Assembly (NCBI RefSeq): GCF_014656295.1
Contig: NZ_BNCD01000002.1
Location: 186,001-250,000 of the forward strand
Origin: Streptomyces sulfonofaciens
GTDB taxonomy: Bacteria; Actinomycetota; Actinomycetes; Streptomycetales; Streptomycetaceae
Length of the DNA stretch: 64,000 nt
Direction: 5' to 3'
The position numbers and the translations under genes are program-made. This document shows, in pieces, positions 25,046 to 34,057 of this stretch. Position 1 is the first letter of the stretch, and each line of letters opens with the position of its first letter. The notes under the pieces are model-generated. The model ran no database searches and was not told where the DNA came from. It was given only the letters and a program-made list of their open reading frames with translations.

Positions 25046-26356
25046 CTAGCGGGGCGCCGGCAGATGGCCGGCCTCCCGCAGGAGTCCCACGAGGCGGGTG
25101 AAAACCCGCCCGTCCTCGTGCAGCCCGTCGTGCTCGAACTCGTTGGTCACCCAGGTGTGGACGTTGCCCACGGCGGCCGCCGTCTCAAGCTGGAGGCCCG
25201 CGTCCACGTACATGTCGTCGTGGTAGACGACCGCCGCCACCGGCACCTCGTTGGCGGCGAGGCGGTCCGGGGCGTACAAGTGCGACCACTCCTCGCGGGC
25301 CGCCAGCTCCTCGGCCGCAGGAGCGAACGGCCGCAGGGGCCCGATCTCCTCGAACATCCAGGGGTAGATCATCTCGCCGGTGAGCAGCAGCGGCCTGGCG
25401 TCGGCGGCGAACTCGGGATGCCGCGCACGCTCCCGCTCGGCGGCCCAGGCGGGCGGCGCCCCGGGACCGCTGCAGAAGATGGACTCCTGCAGCACCGTGA
25501 ACAGCGGCCGGTCGGCGAACGACGTCCTGCTCCGGACCTCGCCGAGGAAGGTGTCCGTGAGCCGCTCCCGCGCCTCGTCGGCGAACGCCTCGTCGAAGAT
25601 CCAGTGCACCCGCTCGAACCCGGGCTTCATGCCGAAGTCGAGGCCCAGCACCTGGAGCCGTCGCACCGTGAGCGCGTCCCCGTCCGGCAGCCGCACGTCC
25701 CCGGTGGACAGCAGGTCGGCGACGCGGTGCAGCACCTCGGCGTCCGCCGGATAACGCCTCTGGAAGACGCGGTTCTTGGCCGCCACGCGCGGATACGTGC
25801 GCCGGTAGACCTCCTCCACCGACGGGCGGATCGCCGCGAGCCCGCCCGCCACCAGGCAGCCGGCGAGTCCTTCGGGGGCCAGGGAGAGATAGGTCAGGGT
25901 GAGGAACCCGCCGTAGCTGGTGCCGAGCGTGATCCAGGGGCGTCCGCCGAAGGAGGTGCGGCGCAGGTGCTCCGCGTCGGCCACGATCGAGTCGGCCCGG
26001 AAGCAGCACAGGAAGTCGGCCCCCCGCGCGCCGGAGTCGAAGCCCCGCATCACACGGCCGTCGACGGGCGAGCTGCGCCCGGTGCCGCGCTGGTCGAGCA
26101 GCACCACACGGAACTCCCGCAGCGCGGGCCCGATCCAGCCGCCGTCCGCGGGGCCCAGCGGCCGGGGCGACTTTCCGCCCGGGCCGCCCTGGAGGTAGAG
26201 CAGGCACGGCAGGTCCTCGCCACGGCGCGCCGGGTCCACCAGCTCGCGGGCGAACAGGGACAGTTCGGGGCCGGAGTCCGCCGCCCAGTCGAGTGGCACG
26301 GGCACCCGGTGGTCGCGCACGTGGACACCGGGCAGCGTGTATTCGGCCGTGATCAT
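25046..26356 (-). CDS. Proline iminopeptidase-type alpha/beta hydrolase (S33)
   Basis: A 436-residue S33-family peptidase. LLYLQGGPGG is the oxyanion-hole HGGPG-like motif, DQRGTGRS follows, and Ser147 in GTSYGG is the nucleophile; a late HDDMYVD and NEFEHDGLHEDG supply the Asp and His. The length fits prolyl aminopeptidases, which remove N-terminal proline or hydroxyproline from peptides. No signal peptide is seen, so it acts on imported peptides. It is the last gene of the peptide transport operon, eight bases after the gamma-glutamyltransferase gene. The shared operator with the hydroxyproline operon supports a role in freeing (hydroxy)proline. Confidence 0.8.
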   Translation of the reverse strand: MITAEYTLPGVHVRDHRVPVPLDWAADSGPELSLFARELVDPARRGEDLPCLLYLQGGPGGKSPRPLGPADGGWIGPALREFRVVLLDQRGTGRSSPVDGRVMRGFDSGARGADFLCCFRADSIVADAEHLRRTSFGGRPWITLGTSYGGFLTLTYLSLAPEGLAGCLVAGGLAAIRPSVEEVYRRTYPRVAAKNRVFQRRYPADAEVLHRVADLLSTGDVRLPDGDALTVRRLQVLGLDFGMKPGFERVHWIFDEAFADEARERLTDTFLGEVRSRTSFADRPLFTVLQESIFCSGPGAPPAWAAERERARHPEFAADARPLLLTGEMIYPWMFEEIGPLRPFAPAAEELAAREEWSHLYAPDRLAANEVPVAAVVYHDDMYVDAGLQLETAAAVGNVHTWVTNEFEHDGLHEDGRVFTRLVGLLREAGHLPAPR

Positions 26357-26363
26357 TCCCGGT

Positions 26364-28151
26364 TCACCTGCCCACCGCGTAGCCCTGGTTGCCGCGGGGG
26401 TTCGCCGCGGCCCGCAGCCAGCCGTCCTCGCGGGCCACCGCGCTGACGTGCCCCAGCGACCAGGCGTCGCCCGTCTCGACCCGGTGCCCGCGACGCCGCA
26501 GCTCGGCGAGCACGTCCGGATCGAAGCGCTCCTCCAGAAGGAGGTGCCCGGGGTGGGTGTCGCGCGGGTAGAAGGAGTTCGGCACGTGCAGGGTGTGGAA
26601 CTCGGGTGCGTCGATGGCCTCCTGGAGGTTCATGCCCCCGTGCACCGCGTTCAGGAAGAAGTGCAGCGACCACTGGTCCTGGAAGTCGCCGCCGGGCGTG
26701 CCGAACGCCAGCCACGGCTCGCCGTCGCGCAGTGCGAAGGAGGGCGTGAGGGTGGTGCGCGGACGGGCACCGGGCCGCAGCGAGTTGGGCAGGCCCGGCT
26801 CCACCCAGAACATCTGCCCGCGGGTGCTCAGGCAGAAGCCCAGCTCCGGCACGGTCGGCGAGGACTGGAACCAGCCACCGCTGGGCGTCGCGGAGATCAT
26901 CATGCCGTGCCGGTCCGCGACGTCCAGGTGGCAGGTGTCGCCCCGGACCTCGCCGGTGGCGGCGAGGGTCGGCTCGCCCGCGCCCGCGGTGCCGTCAGCG
27001 GCGCCGAGGACGTCCGGGCCCTGCGGGTAGCGGGGCAGCCGGGGAGATCGCCCGCCGGGCGAGCCGGGCCGCAGGTCGAGGGAGGCGGTGCCGGTGATGA
27101 GCCGGCGCCGCTGCGCGGTGTACTCCGGATCGAGCAGGCCGTCGAGCGGGACGTCGGTGTGGTCAGGGTCGCCGTACCACGCCTCGCGGTCCGCGAACGC
27201 GAGCTTGCCCGCCTCGATCACGGTGTGCACCCAGTCCGCGGAGCCCGGGCCCATCGCCGCCAGGTCGAAGCCCTCCAGCAGCGCGAGCTGCTGGAGGAAG
27301 ACGGGGCCCTGGCCCCAGGGCCCCGTCTTGCAGACGGTGTACCCGTGGTAGTCGAAGGTGGCCGGCTCCTCCACGGCCGGCTGCCACGCGGCCAGGTCGT
27401 CCGCGGTCAGCAGCCCGCCGTGCGCCCGTCCGGAGGTGTCCATGACCTCCGCGGTGGCGCAGTAGGAGCCGATGGCCTCGGCGACGAAGCCCCGGTACCA
27501 GGCGTCGCGCGCGGCCGCGATCCGGCGCTCGCGGGAGCCCCCGGCTGCCTCGCCCTCCGCGACGAGGCGGCGCCAGGTGCCGGCGAGCACCGGATTGGTG
27601 AAGCGGCTGCCGGCCGCCGGCACCGCACCGCCCGGCAGCCAGGTGGCGGCCGAAGTGGGCCAGTGCGCACGGAACATGTCCGCGACGGTCCCCAGCGCGG
27701 TGGAGACCCGGCCGAGCAGCGGATGGCCGCGGTCGGCGTAGTGGATCGCGGGCGCCAGCACATCCGCCAGCGACCAGGTGCCCCAGCGTTCGAGCAGCAG
27801 CAGCCAGGCACCGAACGAGCCCGGCACCACGGTGGGCAGCAGCCCGGTGCCGGGCACCAGGGAGAGCCCCAGGCCCAAGAGCCGCTCCCCGGTGGCCGCC
27901 GCCGGTGCCACGCCCTGGCCGCACACCACGGACACCCGCCGCTCACCGGGGTCCCACAGCAGCACGGGCACCTCGCCGCCCGGGCCGTTGAGGTGCGGCT
28001 CGACCACCTGGAGGACGAAGCCGGCGGCGACCGCGGCGTCGGCCGCGTTGCCGCCGCGCTCCAGCACGCTCATCCCGGTGGCGGAGGCGAGCCAGTGGGT
28101 GCTGGCGACCATGCCGAAGTCGCCGGCCAGCTCAGGACGTGTGGTGAACAA
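26364..28151 (-). CDS. Gamma-glutamyltransferase-family Ntn hydrolase
   Basis: A 595-residue Ntn hydrolase with the GGNAADAAVA block near residue 35, and the autoprocessing nucleophile Thr406 in GDTCHLDVADRHG. The TPSGGW and GTPGGDFQ loops complete the active site. The family cleaves or transfers gamma-glutamyl groups of glutathione and gamma-glutamyl peptides; remote members are used in other amide cleavages. There is no clear signal peptide, unusual for classical GGT and consistent with acting after uptake. The TTG start at 28151 lies inside the end of the ABC ATPase gene with GGGAGG eight bases upstream, so it is translationally coupled. An ATG 13 codons on is the alternative start. Confidence 0.82.
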   Translation of the reverse strand: MFTTRPELAGDFGMVASTHWLASATGMSVLERGGNAADAAVAAGFVLQVVEPHLNGPGGEVPVLLWDPGERRVSVVCGQGVAPAAATGERLLGLGLSLVPGTGLLPTVVPGSFGAWLLLLERWGTWSLADVLAPAIHYADRGHPLLGRVSTALGTVADMFRAHWPTSAATWLPGGAVPAAGSRFTNPVLAGTWRRLVAEGEAAGGSRERRIAAARDAWYRGFVAEAIGSYCATAEVMDTSGRAHGGLLTADDLAAWQPAVEEPATFDYHGYTVCKTGPWGQGPVFLQQLALLEGFDLAAMGPGSADWVHTVIEAGKLAFADREAWYGDPDHTDVPLDGLLDPEYTAQRRRLITGTASLDLRPGSPGGRSPRLPRYPQGPDVLGAADGTAGAGEPTLAATGEVRGDTCHLDVADRHGMMISATPSGGWFQSSPTVPELGFCLSTRGQMFWVEPGLPNSLRPGARPRTTLTPSFALRDGEPWLAFGTPGGDFQDQWSLHFFLNAVHGGMNLQEAIDAPEFHTLHVPNSFYPRDTHPGHLLLEERFDPDVLAELRRRGHRVETGDAWSLGHVSAVAREDGWLRAAANPRGNQGYAVGR

Positions 28152-29160
28152 GGCCGTTGCCTCCCTGGGTGATGTCGGGACCGCCGGCCTCGGGGGTGAC
28201 CAGGTGGCAGGAGACGAGGTGGTCGGGTGCCGTGATCCCGGTCAGTACGGGGGCGTCGGTGCGGCAGCGGTCGACGGCGACCGGGCAGCGGGTGTGGAAC
28301 GCGCACCCGGGTACCCGGCTCGTCTGGCTCGGCAGGTCCCCGCGGAGCACGACCCGCCGCCCGGCCCTCCCCTCGCGCGGGTCGGGCACCGGCGCCGCCG
28401 ACAGCAGGGCCTGGGTGTAGGGATGCTGGGGGTGCGCGAAGAGCTCCTGCCGGGTGGCGGTCTCCACGATGCCGCCGAGGTACATCACGGCGATGCGGTC
28501 GCCGACGAACTCCACCACGGACAGGTCGTGCGTGATGAACAGGCAGGAGAAGCCCAGGTCGCTCCGCAGATCGAGGAGCAGGTTCAGGATCGACGCCTGG
28601 ACGGACACGTCGAGCGCGGAGACCGGCTCGTCGGCCACCACGAGACGGGGCCGCATGACGAGGGCCCGGGCGAGCGCGACGCGCTGGCGCTGGCCGCCGG
28701 ACAGTTCGTGCGGATAGCGCGTCGCCGTCCGGGCCGGCAGCCCCACCCGCTCCAGCATCTCGGCGGCGCGGCCGCGGCGTTCGCGGACGTCGCCCTCGCG
28801 GTGCTGGCGCAGCGGCCCCGCCACGATGTCGCCGATCTTGGTGCGCGGGTTGAGGGACGAGTAGGCGTCCTGGAACACGACGTGCACGTCGCGCCGGAGC
28901 GGGCGCAGCTCGCGGCGGCTCATGGCGGAGATGTCCTGGCCGAGCAGCCGCACCCGGCCTGCGGTCGGCGCGGTCAGCCGGGCCACGCACCGGCCGATGG
29001 TCGACTTCCCGCTGCCGGACTCACCGACGAGGCCGAGTATCTCGCCCCGGCCGATGCTGAGGTCGACCCCGTTCACGGCGCGGACGGTGCCGGTGCCCGC
29101 CCTGCCCCGGTAGTGCTTGACCAGTCCCTCGACTTCGAGGACCGGGGTGTCGTCGGTCAT
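28132..29160 (-). CDS. Oligopeptide ABC transporter ATPase (OppF type)
   Basis: A 342-residue ABC ATPase: Walker A GESGSGKS near 48-55, Q-loop VFQDAYSSLNP, signature LSGGQRQR, Walker B LVVADEP and the H-loop THD. The C-terminal oligopeptide-transporter region carries a cysteine cluster (CAFHTRCPVAVDRC ... SCHLV) expected to hold an iron-sulfur or disulfide site. ATG 29160 follows GGAGGGACGC and overlaps the OppD-type gene by four bases. Confidence 0.88.
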   Translation of the reverse strand: MTDDTPVLEVEGLVKHYRGRAGTGTVRAVNGVDLSIGRGEILGLVGESGSGKSTIGRCVARLTAPTAGRVRLLGQDISAMSRRELRPLRRDVHVVFQDAYSSLNPRTKIGDIVAGPLRQHREGDVRERRGRAAEMLERVGLPARTATRYPHELSGGQRQRVALARALVMRPRLVVADEPVSALDVSVQASILNLLLDLRSDLGFSCLFITHDLSVVEFVGDRIAVMYLGGIVETATRQELFAHPQHPYTQALLSAAPVPDPREGRAGRRVVLRGDLPSQTSRVPGCAFHTRCPVAVDRCRTDAPVLTGITAPDHLVSCHLVTPEAGGPDITQGGNGLVHHTS

Positions 29161-30146
29161 GCGTCCCTCCGTGGTCCCGGGTGGTAGCAGGCCACCAGAT
29201 GGCCGTCGCCGCCGTCCGCCCCCGTCAGCGCGGGCCGTGCGGCGGTGCACTCGGCGGTGGCTCGCGGGCAGCGCGGGGCGAACTGGCAGGCGTCGGGGTC
29301 CGTCGCGGGGGACGGCACGAGCCCGGGGATCTCGGTGAGCCTGCGCCGGCCGCCGCGCAGCGCAGCCCGGGCGGGCAGCGCGTCCAGCAGGCCGATGGTG
29401 TAGGGGTGCTGGGGGCGGTCGAAGACCGCGGCGGTGGGCGAGTGCTCGACGTGCCGTCCGGAGTACATCACCACCACCCGGTCGGCTACCTCGGCGACCA
29501 CACCGAGGTCGTGGGTGATCAGGATGACGGCGGTTCCGAGCTGCTCGCGCAGGTCGCGGATGACATCGAGCACGCCCGCCTGGATGGTGACGTCGAGGGC
29601 GGTGGTCGGCTCGTCGGCGATCAGCACCTTGGGGTCGCAGGCGACGGCCGTGGCGATCATCACGCGCTGCCGCATGCCTCCGGACAGCTCGTGCGGGTAC
29701 GAGCCCGCGCGGCGCCGGGCGTCGGGGACACCGACGAGGTCGAGAAGCTCCACGACGCGCTCGCGCACCTGCCGCCGGGTGAGCCCGGTGTGCTGCCGCA
29801 GCACCTCGCCGATCTGCCGGCCCACCGTGAAGGCCGGGTTGAGGGAGGTCATCGGCTCCTGGAAGACGACGGAGATGTCCTTGCCCCGTACGTCGCGCAT
29901 GCGCCTTTCGGACAGCGCGGTCAGCTCCACCCCGTCGAGCAGCACCGACCCCCCGATGGTGGCCCTGGTGTCGTCGAGGAGGCGGGGGATGGCCATCGCG
30001 GTGGCGGTCTTGCCGCAGCCGGACTCGCCGACCAGTGCCAGGATCTCGCCGCGCCCGAGGCTGAACGAGACGTCCTTGGCGGCCAGTACGGGCCCGTCCT
30101 CGGTCCGGTACGTCACGCGCAGGCCGGACACTTCGAGCAGAGTCAC
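29157..30146 (-). CDS. Oligopeptide ABC transporter ATPase (OppD type)
   Basis: A 329-residue ABC ATPase with Walker A GESGCGKT, Q-loop VFQEPMTSLNP, signature LSGGMRQR, Walker B VLIADEP and the THD switch, followed by the OppD/DppD C-terminal cysteine region (CQFAPRCPRATAEC). It pairs with the OppF-type ATPase to power import of peptides. The GTG start overlaps the permease stop by four bases. Confidence 0.88.
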   Translation of the reverse strand: MTLLEVSGLRVTYRTEDGPVLAAKDVSFSLGRGEILALVGESGCGKTATAMAIPRLLDDTRATIGGSVLLDGVELTALSERRMRDVRGKDISVVFQEPMTSLNPAFTVGRQIGEVLRQHTGLTRRQVRERVVELLDLVGVPDARRRAGSYPHELSGGMRQRVMIATAVACDPKVLIADEPTTALDVTIQAGVLDVIRDLREQLGTAVILITHDLGVVAEVADRVVVMYSGRHVEHSPTAAVFDRPQHPYTIGLLDALPARAALRGGRRRLTEIPGLVPSPATDPDACQFAPRCPRATAECTAARPALTGADGGDGHLVACYHPGPRRDA

Positions 30147-31048
30147 AGGAGCTCCCTGGGATCGAGCACGTCACGCAGCCCGTCGCCGAGCAGGTTGAAG
30201 CCGAGCGTGGTGAGGGCGATGGCGACACCGGGGAAGACGGCGAGCAGCGGGTCCTGGGACAGGAACTGCTGGGCGCTGGTCAGCATGACGCCCCAGGACG
30301 CCTGCGGCGGCTGGACGCCCAGCCCGAGGAAGCTGAGCGCGGCCTCACCGAGGATGCCGGCGGGGATGGCGACGGTGGCCTTCACGATCAGCGTGTTGGT
30401 CATGTTGGGCAGGATCTCCCGCCACATCACGGCCGCGTCCCGGGCCCCGTCGGCGACGGCGGCCTCGACGAAGTCCTGGCTGCGCAGCACCAGCGTCTCG
30501 CCGCGCACGATGCGCACCACCGAGGGGACCTCGGCCACCGCGAGCGCGATGATCACGTTGCGCAGCGACGGGCCCAGGATGGCCGCCATGCCCACCGCGA
30601 AGACCAGGTAAGGGAAGGAGAGCACCAGATCGGTGAGGCGCATCAGGACGGAGTCCGCCCAGCCCCGGTAGTAGCCCGCGGCGAGCCCGAGCGGGACACC
30701 GACCACCAGGGCGAGCGCCGTGGAGACGACACCGGCGAGCAGCGACACCCGGGCCCCGCCGGTGATCCTGGCCAGCACGTCGCGGCCGAGGTCGTCGGTG
30801 CCGAGGGGATGGGCGCCCGAGGGGCCCGCGAGGAGGTGGGTGAGGCCGAGCCTGGTCTGGCTGCCGGTGACCAGCGGGCCGACCAGGGCGAGCAGCAGGA
30901 ACAGCAGCACGAGCACCGCGCCGGCCACCGCCATCCTGCGCCGCAGCAGCCGCCGCAGGGTGCGCCGCCACTGCGGCACGGGCTCCGGGGCCGCCGCGCC
31001 CGGGTCCGCCGCGGCGGACGGGCCGTTCTCAAGGGCCGCGTTGTTCAT
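30143..31048 (-). CDS. Oligopeptide ABC transporter permease (OppC type)
   Basis: A 301-residue permease with an N-terminal cytoplasmic stretch (about 1-38), a first membrane helix at 39-60, five more helices and the BPD-transport EAA loop (EAAVADGARDAAVMWREILPN is the conserved region). OppC proteins form half of the membrane channel for peptides. It overlaps both neighbouring genes by four bases. Confidence 0.88.
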   Translation of the reverse strand: MNNAALENGPSAAADPGAAAPEPVPQWRRTLRRLLRRRMAVAGAVLVLLFLLLALVGPLVTGSQTRLGLTHLLAGPSGAHPLGTDDLGRDVLARITGGARVSLLAGVVSTALALVVGVPLGLAAGYYRGWADSVLMRLTDLVLSFPYLVFAVGMAAILGPSLRNVIIALAVAEVPSVVRIVRGETLVLRSQDFVEAAVADGARDAAVMWREILPNMTNTLIVKATVAIPAGILGEAALSFLGLGVQPPQASWGVMLTSAQQFLSQDPLLAVFPGVAIALTTLGFNLLGDGLRDVLDPRELL

Positions 31049-31998
31049 TCCGGGGCTCCAGCCGTGCGCAGACGGGGATCGAGGTAGGCGTAGGCCACGT
31101 CCACCAGCAGGTTGACCAGCACATAGCCGGTGACGGTGACGAGGACCGCGCCCTGGATCACCGGATAGTTGCGGGAGGAGACGCCGTCCACGATGAGCTT
31201 GCCGAACCCCGGGATCACGAAGATCTGCTCGGTGATGACCGCGCCGCTGATCAGTCCGGCGAGCTGGAGCCCGACCACGGTGGTCACGGTGGTCAGGCTG
31301 TTGCGCAGTGCGTGCCCGAGCTGCCCGAGCCCGCTCATGCCCTTGGAGCGCGCGGTGCGCACGTAGTCGGCGGAGAGCTGGCCGAGCAGCGACGAACGGG
31401 TCTGCCGCATGATCACCGCAGCGAGTCCGGTGCCCAGTACGAGCACCGGCATCACCATGCGTTCGAGGTTTCCCGCCGGGTCGTCGGCGAACCCGACGAA
31501 GCCCGAGGCCGGCAGGACGTGCCAGTGCACGGAGAAGACGACGATGCCGAGCAGCCCGAGCCAGAAGTGCGGGATGGACAGGCCGAAGAGGCCGAAGGCG
31601 TTGGCCGCGTAGTCGAGGGCGGTGCCACGGCGCACGGCCGCGACGATGCCGGCGAGCATCCCGACGGCGATGCCGACGACCATCGCAAGCACCGTCAGCT
31701 CCAGGGTCACCGGCAGGCGTTCGGCGAGGATGTGGGTGACGGGCGCCTTGTCCTGCGTCGAGGAACCGAGGTTCCCCTCGAGCGCCTGGGTCACGTAGTG
31801 GAGGTACTGGACGGGCAGTGGCTGGTCCAGGCCGAACTGCTGCCTGATCGCCGCCACCGCCTCGGGCGTGGGGCTCTCGCCGGCCAGCACGGTGGCGGGG
31901 TCGCCGGGCAGCGCGCGCACCCCCAGGAACACGGCGATGCTGGCGAGGAAGAGCGTCACCACCGCGGTGCCCGCGCGGCGGAGTAGGTACCGGATCAT
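31045..31998 (-). CDS. Oligopeptide ABC transporter permease (OppB type)
   Basis: A 317-residue permease with six predicted membrane helices beginning at residue 9, the OppB/DppB periplasmic-loop signature near residues 28-75 (ALPGDPATVLAG ... LPVQYLHYV) and an EAA loop (YVRTARSKGMSGLGQLGHALRN). It heads the tightly overlapped permease-ATPase part of the operon and partners the OppC-type permease. Confidence 0.88.
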   Translation of the reverse strand: MIRYLLRRAGTAVVTLFLASIAVFLGVRALPGDPATVLAGESPTPEAVAAIRQQFGLDQPLPVQYLHYVTQALEGNLGSSTQDKAPVTHILAERLPVTLELTVLAMVVGIAVGMLAGIVAAVRRGTALDYAANAFGLFGLSIPHFWLGLLGIVVFSVHWHVLPASGFVGFADDPAGNLERMVMPVLVLGTGLAAVIMRQTRSSLLGQLSADYVRTARSKGMSGLGQLGHALRNSLTTVTTVVGLQLAGLISGAVITEQIFVIPGFGKLIVDGVSSRNYPVIQGAVLVTVTGYVLVNLLVDVAYAYLDPRLRTAGAPE

Positions 31999-32254
31999 GA
32001 AACCTGCCGGATCTTGCGGGGACGGGTCGGCCGGGGAGCGGGGACGGTGGGTTCAACCGGCGTGTGCGGACGGGCAGACGGGCCGTGGTGCGGCGGGCCC
32101 GGAGCCCGGCCCGGAGCGGGAGCCGGGGGTGGCGAGGCGGTGGGCGTCGGCGCGGCCACGGGGGCCGCCGCCTTCCGGGGGGTCGCCGCGTCCACCGGTG
32201 GCACGGGGTGCACGGGGTGCACGGGGTTCAGGCGCTTCGCGGGGTTCACGGCAC
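31999..32254. other. 256-base gap between binding protein and permease genes
   Basis: No gene is evident. The minus strand would encode only Pro/Ala/Thr-rich filler. GTGCACGGG-type 9-11-base direct repeats occur near 32205-32230. The space could carry an attenuating structure that lowers permease expression relative to the binding protein, a common need in ABC operons, but no clear hairpin was found. Confidence 0.35.
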
Positions 32255-33793
32255 TCACCGCGCCAGGTGGGCCGTCTTGAAGCGGGGGATGCCGTCCGGC
32301 TGGTAGACGACCCCGTGCAACTTGGCGCTCGTCCCCGTGAACCAGCGGTTGTGGTACAGGTACAGCAGCGGCCGCTGCTCGCCGACCCGGCGTACCGCCC
32401 GGGCGTACAGCCGCGACCTCTGCCGGTCGTCGTTGGTGGCCGCGGCCCGGGCGATCAGCGAGTCGACGGTCCTGTCGGAGTAGCCGGAGAAGTTGTTGGA
32501 CCCGCCGGTGGTGATGATGTCGTTGGTGTCGCCGTCCGGGTCGACGCGGCCCGACCAGCCCTCCAGGAATGCGTCGAACTTGCCGTTGCGGGCGAGGTCG
32601 AGACCGGAGACGAGGTCGATGGGCCGTACGGACACCTTGAACCCGACGTCCTGCGCCATCGACTGGATGACCTGCGCCTCCCGCTGGGTGGCGGCGCCGG
32701 TGGGGACCATGAGCTGCACCGCGGGGGAGCGCACGCCCGACTTCCTGACCAGGGCGCGCGCGGCCGCTGGATCGTAGGGCGTGCAGTGGGGCCTCACGCG
32801 CAGTGGGCTCTGGGCGGGAAGCGGTCCGCAGTCGGGTACGTTCTGGGACTTCCAGACCGAGGTGTTCAGGGCGCCGCGGTCGATGCTCATCTCGAACGCC
32901 TTGCGCAGGCCGGCGGAGCGGCTGAGCGCGGTGCCGGCTCCCGGTCGTACGTTGATGGAGATCGACTGGTAGGCGATGGTGTCGGAGTGCAGCACCCGGG
33001 TGCCGGACTCTCCCCTGAGGGTGATGGCGTCGTTGGCGTCGATGTGCTCCGCCGCGTCGACGTCCCCGGACTCCAGGTTCGCGGTGGCGACACTGGAGTT
33101 GGTGATGAACTCGTACCGGATGCCGTTCAGCCGCACCTTGTCGGCGTCGTAGTAGTCGGTGGACTTCACGAAGTCCATCTCGTTGCCGGACACCCGGTCG
33201 CGGAACTTGAACGGGCCCACGCACACGGGAGCCGTACCGAAGTCGGCGCCGAGCCTCTTGAGCGCGGTGGGCGACATGATCAGCCCGGACCTGTCGGCGA
33301 GTTGGGCGAGCAGCGGGGCCGACGGGTGCTTGAGCACGAGGCGCACCGTCGTGGGGTCGCGGACCTCGACCCGGGAGATCGCGGACAGCTCACCGGCCCG
33401 GGCGGACGCCTTCATGGTGAGGTCCCGGTCGAGCGTGGTCTTCACCGCCGCGGCGGTGAAGGGGGTGCCGTCGTTGAACCGAACGCCCCTGCGCAGCACG
33501 ATGTCCATCGTCCTGCCGTCCCGGGAGACCCTGGGCAGTGCGGCGGCCAACTGCGGGACGATCTTCAGGTCGCTGTCGACGTCGTAGAGCTTCTCGCAGA
33601 AGCTGGTGAACACCAGCCGCGCCGCGAAGGTGTTGGCCAGCGTCGGGTCGAGGCTGTCGGGCTCGGTGGGGGTGGACACGACCAGCGTGTTCGGGGACGC
33701 CTCGGGGGCGGACCCCGAGCCCGGTGTGGAGCAGGAGGCGAGCAGTAGTGCCGCCGCCGTGGCGGCCCCCGCGCGGTAGGTGCGTCGGCGCAT
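32255..33793 (-). CDS. Peptide ABC transporter substrate-binding lipoprotein (SBP family 5)
   Basis: A 512-residue lipoprotein with a signal peptide ending in the lipobox LLLASC (Cys about residue 21), then the SBP_bac_5 fold: LVVSTPTEPDSLDPTLAN, a PFTAAAVKTTLDR segment and the RKAFEMSIDR region. It captures peptides outside the membrane for the OppBCDF-type importer. ATG 33793 follows GCGAGGA. Two operator-like repeats and a consensus promoter lie 190-265 bases upstream, shared in design with the hydroxyproline operon. Confidence 0.88.
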   Translation of the reverse strand: MRRRTYRAGAATAAALLLASCSTPGSGSAPEASPNTLVVSTPTEPDSLDPTLANTFAARLVFTSFCEKLYDVDSDLKIVPQLAAALPRVSRDGRTMDIVLRRGVRFNDGTPFTAAAVKTTLDRDLTMKASARAGELSAISRVEVRDPTTVRLVLKHPSAPLLAQLADRSGLIMSPTALKRLGADFGTAPVCVGPFKFRDRVSGNEMDFVKSTDYYDADKVRLNGIRYEFITNSSVATANLESGDVDAAEHIDANDAITLRGESGTRVLHSDTIAYQSISINVRPGAGTALSRSAGLRKAFEMSIDRGALNTSVWKSQNVPDCGPLPAQSPLRVRPHCTPYDPAAARALVRKSGVRSPAVQLMVPTGAATQREAQVIQSMAQDVGFKVSVRPIDLVSGLDLARNGKFDAFLEGWSGRVDPDGDTNDIITTGGSNNFSGYSDRTVDSLIARAAATNDDRQRSRLYARAVRRVGEQRPLLYLYHNRWFTGTSAKLHGVVYQPDGIPRFKTAHLAR

Positions 33794-33984
33794 GAGTCCT
33801 CGCTGTGGTGCCGGTGGTGGGAGCGGTGTCAGTGGGCGGGCAGCCACTCCTCGGGGCCGCCCGGGGTGTGAGGCGGGGCGGTGGAGGGCAGGTGGCCTGG
33901 CGCGGCCGCCTCCGTGGTGTCCGCCGCCTGAGCGGCCCGCTCCCCGGATCGTCCTTCGCCCATACCGGATCAGCCTCTCGGTGC

Positions 33985-34002
33985 GGTTCACGGAAACGAA
34001 CC
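33985..34002. promoter_or_regulatory. Operator 3 (GGTTC-N8-GAACC) before the peptide operon
   Basis: GGTTCACGGAAACGAACC, centred 21 bases (two helical turns) downstream of operator 4 in the direction of transcription. The pair could be bound cooperatively. Confidence 0.6.
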
Positions 34003-34005
34003 ATC

Positions 34006-34023
34006 CGTTCCGTAGATCGAACA
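34006..34023. promoter_or_regulatory. Operator 4 (GTTC-N8-GAAC) at the start of the peptide operon
   Basis: Read on the minus strand, GTTC begins six bases after the -10 box, the same distance as in the hydroxyproline operon. The spacer differs from operators 1 and 2 and lacks the TAT core. Confidence 0.65.
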
Positions 34024-34028
34024 CGGTG

Positions 34029-34057
34029 AGGCTAGGACCGCGTCCGTGGTGTGTCAA
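34029..34057 (-). promoter_or_regulatory. Promoter of the peptide ABC operon
   Basis: On the minus strand TTGACA (34057-34052) and TAGCCT (34034-34029) are 17 bases apart. The bases just before the -10 box also match the hydroxyproline promoter (GCGGTCC). The leader to the first gene is about 230 bases. Confidence 0.7.

Noticed and set aside
28132..30228. A single 698-codon protein spanning both peptide ABC ATPases
   Set aside because: Only its C-terminal half matches an ATPase; the N-terminal half is a shadow of the OppD-type gene in another frame. The start at 29160 is well marked.
31999..32254. A small Pro-rich protein between binding protein and permease
   Set aside because: No ribosome site, no conserved feature and purely low-complexity composition.
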